Below, piece by piece: positions 25,936-32,873 of a DNA stretch of 36,342 bases. The position numbers and the translations under genes were made by a program. Below the pieces are notes generated by a model. It saw only the letters and a list, made by a program, of their open reading frames with translations, was not told the DNA's origin and did no database searches. Numbering within the stretch: the first letter of the stretch is position 1; each line of letters starts with the position of its first letter. The stretch comes from Marinilabiliales bacterium (GTDB lineage: Bacteria > Bacteroidota > Bacteroidia > Bacteroidales > PUMT01): positions 1 to 36,342 of the forward strand of contig REEN01000115.1 of the NCBI GenBank assembly GCA_007695015.1. The letters are read 5' to 3'.

Positions 25936-26786
25936 CAGAATATATAACTGAGTGAAAAATGCGGTGTCAGCCCCAGCACCTGGTGGCCGGTAAAGGCAAT
26001 ATCTGCCACCAGTCCCCCAAAACCATAGCCTATCCCGAATGACGGCTGCACAGGGTCGGATATTATACCGGTACGGAGCCACAGCGATTCAAAAAGTCCC
26101 ATCTCCAGCCCCCCTTTCAGGACCATCCTGTTGTCAAGATCCTTTTCGGCCTCGGCGGCAGCCAGCAGGCTTTCCGACAGGTACCCGGATACCCCGAACC
26201 TCAGAACCGTGGGCAGCGGCTCTCCGTAATAGGTATACCTTGTGGCCCTGGTGGGGTTGTAAATATGCGCGGCAACGAACAGTCCGTCCACAGGCTCGGC
26301 TATAAACCCTCCTTCGACGGTAACATTGCCCGCATACCCGTAATCTCCGGCAATATAGGTATGCAGGTAATTAACCTGCAATCCGGCCGAGAACCTCTCC
26401 CCGAACCCCCGGCCGAATGCCAGTCCCAGTTTGCTCTCATAATATTTGGTAAATCCGAAGTAGGTATAGCTTACACCGATGGTCCCCGGCCTGAAAGGCA
26501 GGGCTGCCGCAACGGCCTGGAGCCCGAATTCGGGGACAAGGAACCTGTTCTCATGATGAAAGGCGGCCTGGAAAGACCTCAGTCCTGCCAGTCCTGCCTG
26601 GTTATGTTGCACCGACCAGATGTCGCCAACTGCCACGAATGCATTGCCCATTGCTGCCGGACGGCTGCCAAGCGGATAATTTTCATTCCCCGAAAGGGGT
26701 ATAAAGGCAATAAACAGGAACACCGGCAGGGAGAGCCAGGCGGCCCTCCTGCCGGTGCGGCAAGATCTTTGTGCTTTTTTTTTCAT
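25935..26786 (-). CDS. PorV/PorQ-like outer-membrane protein
   Basis: This 283-residue exported protein has a basic N-terminus and a hydrophobic leader (about 16-34). It continues with the block LGSRPAAMGNAFVAVGDIWSVQHNQAGLA, a form of the GARAxGMGGAFVAVADDxxAxxxNPAGL signature of PorV/PorQ (FadL-type barrel) proteins. The rest is strand-rich, with many Gly and aromatic residues, and ends FSLSYIF with a terminal Phe as barrels often do. PorV relatives assist type IX secretion, but this one lacks the partner genes nearby, so a general barrel role is all I claim. It follows purE by 46 nt and is coupled to the helix-hairpin-helix gene. A perfect inverted repeat overlaps its start codon. Confidence 0.78.
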   Translation of the reverse strand: MKKKAQRSCRTGRRAAWLSLPVFLFIAFIPLSGNENYPLGSRPAAMGNAFVAVGDIWSVQHNQAGLAGLRSFQAAFHHENRFLVPEFGLQAVAAALPFRPGTIGVSYTYFGFTKYYESKLGLAFGRGFGERFSAGLQVNYLHTYIAGDYGYAGNVTVEGGFIAEPVDGLFVAAHIYNPTRATRYTYYGEPLPTVLRFGVSGYLSESLLAAAEAEKDLDNRMVLKGGLEMGLFESLWLRTGIISDPVQPSFGIGYGFGGLVADIAFTGHQVLGLTPHFSLSYIF

Positions 26787-26817
26787 TGAATATGTCCCGG
26801 TGAAGAAACATATTCAA
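26786..26817 (-). promoter_or_regulatory. Perfect 10-bp inverted repeat reaching the start codon of the PorV-like gene
   Basis: On the minus strand TTGAATATGT (26817-26808) and ACATATTCAA (26795-26786) are exact complements across a 12-nt loop; the last A is the A of the ATG. In mRNA the stem would sequester the initiation region. As DNA it could be an operator. No T tract follows, so it is not a terminator for purE. Confidence 0.6.
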
Positions 26818-26832
26818 GTTAGAAAAAATTTT

Positions 26833-27345
26833 TTAATTTGTCTTGTATTCGAACTTAATTTCTGACAGATCCTTGTTTGCCTTGAGAATCTTCTCCTTCA
26901 GTGAGGCCTTGAACCCCTTTACCGTTTCATGGATCTCCGGGTCGCCCGTACCCAGGATCTGGGCCGCCAGGATACCGGCGTTCCTTGCTCCGTCAATGGC
27001 AACGGTCGCAACCGGTATACCGGCCGGCATCTGCAGGATGGAGAGGATCGAATCCCATCCGTCGAGTGAATTGGATGAGTTAATGGGTACGCCAATAACA
27101 GGCACGGCAGTCAGTGCGGCAATAACGCCAGGCAGGTGGGCCGCACCGCCCGCTCCCGCAATGAAGACGCGTATCCCCCTGTCATACGCCTTCGATGCAA
27201 ACTCCATCACCTTTTCGGGTGTACGGTGGGCCGAAAGGGCGTTGATCTCAAAAGGAATTTTGAATTCGTTCAGGATCTTTGCTGCCTCTTCCATTATAGG
27301 CATGTCTGAAGTGCTGCCCATGATAATGCTAACCTTTGCTTCCAT
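26833..27345 (-). CDS. purE: N5-carboxyaminoimidazole ribonucleotide mutase
   Basis: Class I PurE moves the carboxyl group of N5-CAIR to give CAIR in de novo purine synthesis, working after PurK. The 170-residue protein has the phosphate-binding loop MGSTSDMPIM (9-18), the catalytic His40 in ALSAHRTPEKV, the GAGGAAHLPGVIAA loop, and GVPINSSNSLDGWDSILSIL. The last is typical of class I; class II enzymes differ there. purK is not present in this window. It is divergent from hpt (261 nt between them), which is a purine salvage gene, so the two may share regulation. No clear purine riboswitch was recognised between them. Confidence 0.97.
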   Translation of the reverse strand: MEAKVSIIMGSTSDMPIMEEAAKILNEFKIPFEINALSAHRTPEKVMEFASKAYDRGIRVFIAGAGGAAHLPGVIAALTAVPVIGVPINSSNSLDGWDSILSILQMPAGIPVATVAIDGARNAGILAAQILGTGDPEIHETVKGFKASLKEKILKANKDLSEIKFEYKTN

Positions 27346-27606
27346 AGTTTCTTATATTTCTTTGTTTTTTGTTATCCCCGGCAACATTCAGGTTACCGGC
27401 CGTTGTTATTATTTGAAATTATCTGTAGCTGTTATCCCTTATTTTTTTAATTTCGCAAGATACTTAAAATTTGCAATTCGGAGCAAGTGCTACCGGATCA
27501 AAACAGGGCCACAAAAAAAGTTTTACTTTAGCCGCCAACCGTTTACGCGTTCGGATGGCGGCCCCTGAAATCAATATGAACCCGTGTTTCGGCAAAGTCC
27601 CCGTTA

Positions 27607-28182
27607 ATGGAAAAAATAAGACTGCACGACAAGGAATTCACAATTTTTTTATCCCCTGCAAAGATACAGGATGCAGTGTCGGAAATGGCCGCAAAGATCA
27701 ATAATGACCTTGCGGGGAAGAACCCCCTGTTCCTGGGCATACTGAACGGTTCGTTCATGTTCACGGCCGATCTGCTTAAAAAGATTGACATCGACTGCAG
27801 CGTCTCATTCATTAAGCTCGCATCTTACTGCGGCGACAGAACCACGGGTACAGTAAAGGAGCTGATCGGGCTGGATGAGGACCTGGACGGCAGGTCAGTG
27901 GTAATTCTTGAAGATATCGTCGATACGGGAACAACACTCCAGAGCCTGGTAGCCAGGCTCTGGAAAATGAAACCGCTCGAGGTGAGGATCGCCACCCTGC
28001 TTCTGAAGCCCGGTGCATTTTCAGGAGGCGTACATCTTGATTATGTGGGACTGGAAATCCCCAACGATTTTATTGTCGGATACGGACTTGATTATGATCA
28101 GCTCGGCAGAAATTTTGAAGGCATCTACAAGGTTTTGCCGGACGGCGACACAGGTTGCAATCACGGCAATTCCGGGGATTAA
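27607..28182 (+). CDS. hpt: Hypoxanthine phosphoribosyltransferase
   Basis: This salvage enzyme joins hypoxanthine or guanine with PRPP to form IMP or GMP. The 191-residue protein has the PRPP-binding signature VVILEDIVDTGTTL (98-111), the flexible-loop tail KLASYCGDRTTG (70-81) and GILNGSFMFTADL (44-56). Near the C-terminus, VGLEIPNDFIVGYGLDYD is the usual purine-binding block. It heads a plus-strand cluster hpt-adk-obgE that is conserved in Bacteroidales. The last residues (DTGCNHGNSGD) are variable. Confidence 0.96.
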   Translation: MEKIRLHDKEFTIFLSPAKIQDAVSEMAAKINNDLAGKNPLFLGILNGSFMFTADLLKKIDIDCSVSFIKLASYCGDRTTGTVKELIGLDEDLDGRSVVILEDIVDTGTTLQSLVARLWKMKPLEVRIATLLLKPGAFSGGVHLDYVGLEIPNDFIVGYGLDYDQLGRNFEGIYKVLPDGDTGCNHGNSGD

Positions 28183-28236
28183 AACTATATACTGAATATC
28201 TGATCAACCATATTTCTAACTTTCAAACACACAAAC

Positions 28237-28830
28237 ATGCTTAACATTGTAATATTCGGCCCGCCGGGCGCAGGAAAGGGAACGCAGTCGGAACTGATCA
28301 TCGATAAGTACAAACTCACCCATCTTTCGACGGGAGATATATTGCGGAACGAGATAGCAAACAAGACGCTGCTCGGACTGGAGGCACAGAAGATCATAGA
28401 GAAGGGAGAGCTCGTGTCTGACGATATTGTTATCGGGATGGTAAAGAACAAGATCGAGAGCAACCTCGACGGCAACGGTTTTATTTTTGACGGGTTTCCC
28501 CGTACCACCGCGCAGGCTGAGGCGCTGGACAAGCTGCTGGAGGAGAAAGGCACGGCCATATCGGCTATGATATCACTTGACGTAGAAGAAGACGAGCTGG
28601 TAAAAAGGCTTCTCAAAAGGGCTGAGGACCAGGGGCGTACCGACGACAACATTGATGTGATCAAAAACCGGATAAAGGTGTACAATGAGGTGACATCGCA
28701 CGTGTGCAACTACTACGGCAGAAAGGGCAAATACAGTCCGGTTGACGGAACGGGCTCCATCGAAGAGATCTTTGACCGCATATCGGCGGTGATAGACGGA
28801 CTGGGGAAAAAGAGGCCCTGCTGCGGTTAA
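28237..28830 (+). CDS. adk: Adenylate kinase
   Basis: This enzyme equilibrates ATP plus AMP with two ADP. The 197-residue protein has the P-loop GPPGAGKGTQ (8-17), the AMP-binding block HLSTGDILRNEI, the DGFPRTTAQAEAL motif, and GRTDDNIDVIKNRIKVYNE after the LID. The LID itself is short, without the zinc-binding cysteines of Gram-positive enzymes, as in the short bacterial and AK1-like form. The C-terminus GKKRPCCG is unusual, with two adjacent cysteines after the normal end of the fold. It follows hpt by 54 nt and precedes obgE by 205 nt, with a tandem repeat between. Confidence 0.97.
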   Translation: MLNIVIFGPPGAGKGTQSELIIDKYKLTHLSTGDILRNEIANKTLLGLEAQKIIEKGELVSDDIVIGMVKNKIESNLDGNGFIFDGFPRTTAQAEALDKLLEEKGTAISAMISLDVEEDELVKRLLKRAEDQGRTDDNIDVIKNRIKVYNEVTSHVCNYYGRKGKYSPVDGTGSIEEIFDRISAVIDGLGKKRPCCG

Positions 28831-28853
28831 GAAATTATCAGCACCGGTATTCC

Positions 28854-28949
28854 GGCGTTCTGGTATTGCCGGGGACCGGTAATGCGGCGTTCTGGCTTTG
28901 CCGGGGCCCGGTAATGCGGCGTTCTGGCTTTGCCGGGGCCCGGTAATGC
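28854..28949. repeat. Tandem repeat, 32-nt unit, three copies, upstream of obgE
   Basis: Units 28886-28917 and 28918-28949 are identical; 28854-28885 differs at three positions. A worn fourth unit starts at 28950. The unit begins GGCGTTCTGG and contains GCCGGGGCCCGG. No spacers occur between units, so it is a minisatellite and not CRISPR. Confidence 0.9.
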
Positions 28950-28984
28950 GGCATTACGGCAGCGCCAAAATACCGGCATTTGTT

Positions 28985-28992
28985 TAACTTTG
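28985..28992 (+). promoter_or_regulatory. -7 box of obgE
   Basis: TAACTTTG fits TAnnTTTG and lies 44 nt before the obgE ATG, directly after the minisatellite. The -33 region has no TTTG, but the repeat provides the upstream DNA. Confidence 0.5.
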
Positions 28993-29035
28993 CACGGCCT
29001 CACTATTTGAGCTAATAACCTTATCAATAACCTGC

Positions 29036-30037
29036 ATGGCCGATACCAATTTTGTCGATTACGTAAAGATATTCTGCCGCTCGGGTAAAGGCGGTGCAGG
29101 ATCGGTGCATTTTCACAGGGACAAGTTCACCTCAAAAGGCGGGCCCGACGGGGGCGATGGCGGTCGCGGGGGGCATGTTATCCTGCGCGGCAATTCCCAT
29201 CTGTGGACACTTATTCATCTGAAATACAGGCGTCATGTATTTGCAGAGAACGGCGAGCCCGGCTCTTCGGCCCAGAAGACCGGGGCAAGCGGCAATGACA
29301 AAGTGGTTGAGGTCCCCCTGGGAACTGTTGCCAAAGATGCAGAGACAGGCAGGGTGATCTTTGAAATTACCGGGCACGGCGAAGAGAGGATCATGGCAGA
29401 AGGGGGAAGGGGCGGACTGGGAAATGTCAACTTTAAAAGCGCCACGATGCAGACCCCCCGTTTTGCCCAGCCCGGCGAGGACGCCGTCGAGGGCTGGTTC
29501 ATCCTCGAGCTGAAGATACTGGCCGATGTGGGACTGGTGGGATTTCCCAACGCGGGCAAGTCGACACTCCTCTCGGTGGTGTCGGCCGCGAAGCCAAAGA
29601 TCGCCAACTACCCTTTCACCACGCTGGTGCCCAACCTGGGCATTGTACCATACAGGGACAGCAGGTCATTTGCCATGGCCGACATACCGGGCATCATTGA
29701 GGGGGCGCATGAGGGACGGGGACTCGGACTGCGGTTTTTGAGACATATAGAGCGTAATGCCATGCTCCTTTTCATGGTGCCGGCCGACAGTCCCGGCATC
29801 AAAAATGAATACGATGTGCTTATCAGCGAGTTGCGCAAGTACAATCCCGAACTTCTCGACAAGGAGAGGCTGCTTGCCGTTACCAAGTCAGATATGCTGG
29901 ATGAGGAGCTGAAGAACGAGTTGTCGGCCGAACTTGAGAGGGATTTACCCGGAGTACCGAAAATGTTTATCTCTGCGGTAACGGGCGACGGAATAGATAA
30001 GCTGAAAGACAGGCTGTGGAAAATATTGAACCGTTAA
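29036..30037 (+). CDS. obgE: GTPase Obg/CgtA
   Basis: Obg is a conserved GTPase that binds the 50S subunit and links ribosome assembly with the stringent response. The 333-residue protein has the glycine-rich Obg fold (1-158, with [14 protein letters not shown] and GGRGGLGN). The G domain follows: G1 GFPNAGKST (169-177), G2 region [13 protein letters not shown]3 [12 protein letters not shown] (216-227), G4 TKSDM and G5 SAVTGDGI. The C-terminal OCT domain of the Bacillus form is absent, normal for this length. It is the third gene of the hpt-adk-obgE cluster, but a tandem repeat and its own promoter box suggest separate expression. Confidence 0.97.
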   Translation: MADTNFVDYVKIFCRSGKGGAGSVHFHRDKFTSKGGPDGGDGGRGGHVILRGNSHLWTLIHLKYRRHVFAENGEPGSSAQKTGASGNDKVVEVPLGTVAKDAETGRVIFEITGHGEERIMAEGGRGGLGNVNFKSATMQTPRFAQPGEDAVEGWFILELKILADVGLVGFPNAGKSTLLSVVSAAKPKIANYPFTTLVPNLGIVPYRDSRSFAMADIPGIIEGAHEGRGLGLRFLRHIERNAMLLFMVPADSPGIKNEYDVLISELRKYNPELLDKERLLAVTKSDMLDEELKNELSAELERDLPGVPKMFISAVTGDGIDKLKDRLWKILNR

Positions 30038-30182
30038 CCTGTTATCAGCAGCTGTGAGCAGAGTTTCATGTCTACCCGGAAGGTTTACGCCCGTGCTGAC
30101 TCTTGCCTGAACAGTCCGGTCCATGCCGTCAACTTTGGCATGTAAATTGTCGTATGTTTTTCAGATACAACAACCAACAGCC

Positions 30183-30779
30183 ATGTTACCGAAAACAAAT
30201 ACTACCAAAATCAAGCAGCAGCACAGGCGGGGAGCCCTGTTTTCTGCCGCATGGGCGCTGCTGGCAGCAGTTTTATTGCTGCTGCCCTCCTGTTACAAGG
30301 GAGAGTACGGCCAGCCGGGACTTGCCTTTGTTGCATTTACCTGGATTGATGACGAGCCCGCCTACATTGAGATCGAAAATGAGTTCATACCCCCGGTGTT
30401 TTACTGGGACTGGTTCTACCGGGTCGATCCGGGACTCTATTATATCTATTACGAAGGCGTCCACCGGAGGGGCGGAAGACTTAACCCGTACGCGTGGGAA
30501 CTGGAATATGAGGTCTGGGAGAACCCGGGCAAAAAGGGTAAACACCCCTGGCAGGTCGGCCCCGACGGACCGGATGCCTATTTTACCATAGAGCTTACAC
30601 CATTTGGCCCTGAAGTATTCTATGAAGAGGTCTACCCTGAAAAGTCGGCACAACTGGAAGATGAGACTGAGATAATTATGAATAACGGTGATGTCATCAT
30701 AATTGAAAAACAAAACAAAAACCACACCCTGAGGCTCACCTACAGGAAGGTGGCGCCCCGGAATGACAGCAACCAGTAA
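30183..30779 (+). CDS. Lipoprotein of unknown function, aromatic-rich
   Basis: I place the start at the ATG at 30183 (198 residues); an upstream frame opening at 30123 adds 20 residues before the leader. The basic N-terminus (TKIKQQHRRG) and hydrophobic stretch end in the lipobox LLPSC, so the Cys at residue 37 is lipidated. The mature protein is rich in Tyr, Trp and acidic residues (FIPPVFYWDWFYRVDPGLYY) and looks like a single beta-rich domain. A strand-like ending (HTLRLTYRKV) follows an acidic turn. I recognise no family. It lies 145 nt after obgE and converges with dmsC. Confidence 0.7.
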   Translation: MLPKTNTTKIKQQHRRGALFSAAWALLAAVLLLLPSCYKGEYGQPGLAFVAFTWIDDEPAYIEIENEFIPPVFYWDWFYRVDPGLYYIYYEGVHRRGGRLNPYAWELEYEVWENPGKKGKHPWQVGPDGPDAYFTIELTPFGPEVFYEEVYPEKSAQLEDETEIIMNNGDVIIIEKQNKNHTLRLTYRKVAPRNDSNQ

Positions 30780-30812
30780 AGGCAATTATCACTCCATATA
30801 CAGCACCACCTA

Positions 30813-30853
30813 TCTGATCCGGGCCGGGCAGGCCCGGAAAAAGCCCTCAGATC
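30813..30853. terminator. Nested hairpin between convergent genes
   Basis: ATCTGA and TCAGAT enclose CCGGGCC-GGGCA-GGCCCGG. The stem is strong, but no T tract follows on either strand, so termination is only possible. It lies between the aromatic-rich lipoprotein gene and dmsC and overlaps the dmsC stop region. Confidence 0.35.
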
Positions 30854-31713
30854 CCGAGCCGGTAAAACCCTGCATAAAAGATGTACCTTCCGGTGATCTC
30901 TGCCACAAAGACCAGTGCAAGCGCGACAAGAAGATATCTCCTGAACGACCTGTCACCCCAGGCTGAGGGCACAGCAAGGCGGAACAGGATCATTCCCGTA
31001 CCTGCAGTAAGCAAGAGGTAATACAGGATATCCATCAGAAGCGGCAGATCCCTGGGTGGAAATGCAGCCTGTCCCGGATCGGGCGCGGGCCCTGAACCGG
31101 TCACAACTCTTACCACAAAAGCAACCGCCATCAACCAGCCAAGCCCCCTGAGATACCGGTAATTGGCTGAATTACCAGGATCACCGGAATGAAGGGATGC
31201 TATAATGCAGAGCAGGACAGGTACCCCCGTCAGCAAGCCGCTTGCATAGAAAACAAGCAGGGTGCCACCTCTATTCCATGCCGGTACAGAGGGTATCATA
31301 TACAGCCTTGCCATGGTAAAGACCATGATTAACCCCGCAAACACAGCAAGCCACAGCATTGTACGGTTGACCGCCTCAACGGCAAGGCCCTTTCGCATCA
31401 AAAACCACCATAGCAGCAACAGGAAGCTGAAGACAGACACCATGAGTATTTCACGGCTCAGCCAGGAAGTGCGGAGGTTTGAAAGCGCATAAACAGCCCT
31501 CAGGGGTGAGCCCAGGTGGAAAAACGAGAAGAAAAGGGCCGCAGCCATCAGCAGTAATGCAACACCCGCTGCACTTACCCTCACCCTGCCGTAAACGATC
31601 CTGGCTGCCGGCTGCTTCACAAAAGAAAGAACCAGCAAGGCAAACACAATGCCGAAGGCGGCCTGTGCAAAAACGGTAAAAAATATCAGCGACCAGTCCA
31701 CCGAAAAAGTCAT
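30847..31713 (-). CDS. dmsC: DMSO reductase-type membrane anchor subunit
   Basis: This inner-membrane subunit takes electrons from the quinone pool and passes them to the iron-sulfur subunit. The 288-residue protein has about eight hydrophobic helices and opens DWSLIFFTVFAQAAFGIVFA, like DmsC. Polar residues sit where the family binds menaquinol (FHLGSPLRAVYALSNLRTSWLSREI, about 65-89). The ATG overlaps the dmsB stop by four bases (ATGA), so the pair is translationally coupled. The family assignment rests on the B-C arrangement and helix pattern; the exact electron acceptor of the whole enzyme is not fixed by this subunit. Confidence 0.9.
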   Translation of the reverse strand: MTFSVDWSLIFFTVFAQAAFGIVFALLVLSFVKQPAARIVYGRVRVSAAGVALLLMAAALFFSFFHLGSPLRAVYALSNLRTSWLSREILMVSVFSFLLLLWWFLMRKGLAVEAVNRTMLWLAVFAGLIMVFTMARLYMIPSVPAWNRGGTLLVFYASGLLTGVPVLLCIIASLHSGDPGNSANYRYLRGLGWLMAVAFVVRVVTGSGPAPDPGQAAFPPRDLPLLMDILYYLLLTAGTGMILFRLAVPSAWGDRSFRRYLLVALALVFVAEITGRYIFYAGFYRLGI

Positions 31714-32330
31714 ACTACCTCCTCCCTGTTATTGATGTCAAGTTTCTCCCTTGCCGCCTTCCTGGCATCCTTGTGAGGCTTTACCACCAGCGCCGGATTG
31801 GTAATCGACGGGTCGGGCAGGGGGTACATTGACGGGGGATCCATCAGAACGTCCCTTATCTTATAGAGATCGTCTGCATCAAGAACCCTCATCGGGCATG
31901 CCGAAACGCATGCAGGCGGCTTGCCCTGCTCAATATAGTCGGCGCACATGGTACACTTTGTAATCACGCCCTTCTCACGGTCATAGAAAAGTGCGCCGTA
32001 GGGGCAGGTCCACTCGCAATAGCGGCATCCCATGCACCTCTTCTCATCAATCAGGACCAGTCCGTTACCGTTCCTGTAAATAGCCTTATTCGGACAAGAG
32101 TTCATGCACACCGGGTTAAGGCAGTGATTGCACGCCATTGAAATGTAGTACGAATAGATATCGGGCACCCATGCCTTACCCTCCCGCCGCCAGTCGCCGC
32201 CGGCAACCTCATAAACCCTTCTCCACAACATGCCCTTTTTCAGGTCATGCTTGTCCCTGCAAGCCACCTGGCAGGTCTTGCAGCCCGAACAGGCTGTGGA
32301 GTCAAAATAAAATGCAAGCTGCCTCGTCAT
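31710..32330 (-). CDS. dmsB: Four-cluster ferredoxin subunit of a DMSO reductase-type enzyme
   Basis: This subunit carries electrons from the membrane anchor to the molybdenum subunit. The 206-residue protein has sixteen cysteines in four groups for [4Fe-4S] clusters: Cys14, 17, 20, 24; Cys67, 70, 75, 79; Cys99, 102, 105, 109; and Cys126, 129, 141, 145. The spacing CxxCxxCxxxC and the CTMC-x11-CVSAC group match DmsB. There is no signal peptide; such subunits travel with the Tat-exported catalytic partner. It has a TATATTTG promoter box about 35 nt upstream. An oppositely oriented small gene separates it from dmsA, so dmsBC must be expressed apart from dmsA. Confidence 0.95.
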   Translation of the reverse strand: MTRQLAFYFDSTACSGCKTCQVACRDKHDLKKGMLWRRVYEVAGGDWRREGKAWVPDIYSYYISMACNHCLNPVCMNSCPNKAIYRNGNGLVLIDEKRCMGCRYCEWTCPYGALFYDREKGVITKCTMCADYIEQGKPPACVSACPMRVLDADDLYKIRDVLMDPPSMYPLPDPSITNPALVVKPHKDARKAAREKLDINNREEVV

Positions 32331-32364
32331 AAATTAATCCTTTATAATAGCAAAACAGATATTG

Positions 32365-32372
32365 CAAATATA
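32365..32372 (-). promoter_or_regulatory. -7 box of dmsBC
   Basis: TATATTTG on the minus strand fits TAnnTTTG and lies 35 nt before the dmsB ATG. No TTTG at -33 is seen. It indicates that dmsBC can be transcribed without dmsA. Confidence 0.5.
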
Positions 32373-32468
32373 GTTAACTTATTTTTTCACCTTTATCAGC
32401 CAGGCAACGAGCCCCGACTTACCAATCCGAATTTCATTTAAGATTATCCAAATTAAAATATTATCAAC

Positions 32469-32476
32469 TAAATTTG
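32469..32476 (+). promoter_or_regulatory. -7 box of the small nucleotidyltransferase gene
   Basis: TAAATTTG on the plus strand fits TAnnTTTG. The start site would fall near 32483, which argues for translation from the ATG at 32506 and against the one at 32488. Confidence 0.5.
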
Positions 32477-32505
32477 TAATATGCCGGATGCCAATAAATA
32501 CAATC

Positions 32506-32820
32506 ATGGATAAAACAACAATAGAAGAAGTTATCGGTTATTTGAAGCAATCACTTCTTGATCATGGCATCAGGGTCGAGTCAATAATTCTTTTCGGTTC
32601 AGCCCTCAAAGGCAAAATTGATCCCGGCAGCGATATCGATCTGATTGTGATTTCTCCTGATTTCAGGAACATTGATATTTTTGAAAGAGCCAGAATAACC
32701 ATGAGTCCCGAAATAGAAACTTTGAGAAAATTTCTGGTCCCGATGGATATAGTAAATCTTTCACCGGAAGAGTATCAGGAGTCGAATATGAAGTATTTTA
32801 AAAGCAGGGTTGTTGCTTGA
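32506..32820 (+). CDS. MNT-type small nucleotidyltransferase
   Basis: This is a minimal nucleotidyltransferase of 104 residues from the ATG at 32506; the ATG at 32488 would add six. The family signature GSALKGKIDPGSDIDL (31-46) supplies Gly31, Ser32 and the metal-binding Asp43 and Asp45. The third acid is Asp81 in VPMDIVNL. Such proteins are usually antitoxins that transfer AMP to a HEPN toxin encoded next to them. No HEPN gene is present: downstream is a terminator and then the end of dmsA, upstream is dmsB. The gene is AT-richer than its neighbours, runs against the dms genes and splits them, which suggests an insertion. The function is therefore open. Confidence 0.88.
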   Translation: MDKTTIEEVIGYLKQSLLDHGIRVESIILFGSALKGKIDPGSDIDLIVISPDFRNIDIFERARITMSPEIETLRKFLVPMDIVNLSPEEYQESNMKYFKSRVVA

Positions 32821-32844
32821 TACCTGCCCATTATGTAAATTGTT

Positions 32845-32870
32845 TATCGGCTAATATGCCGATATTTTAA
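32845..32870 (+). terminator. Intrinsic terminator of the nucleotidyltransferase gene
   Basis: TATCGGC and GCCGATA form a perfect 7-bp stem around TAATAT, followed by TTTTAA. It lies 24 nt after the stop and ends 4 nt before the 3' end of dmsA. Confidence 0.65.
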
Positions 32871-32873
32871 TCA

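Noticed and set aside
25936-26082. Longer start for the helix-hairpin-helix protein
   Set aside because: It would overlap the PorV-like gene by 147 nt and put 49 residues before an evident signal peptide.
27346-27606. Purine riboswitch or PurR-type operator between purE and hpt
   Set aside because: I looked because both genes are purine-related, but saw no aptamer-like pairing or clear operator palindrome.
28854-28970. Possible CRISPR array upstream of obgE
   Set aside because: The repeat units are contiguous with no unique spacers and there are no cas genes.
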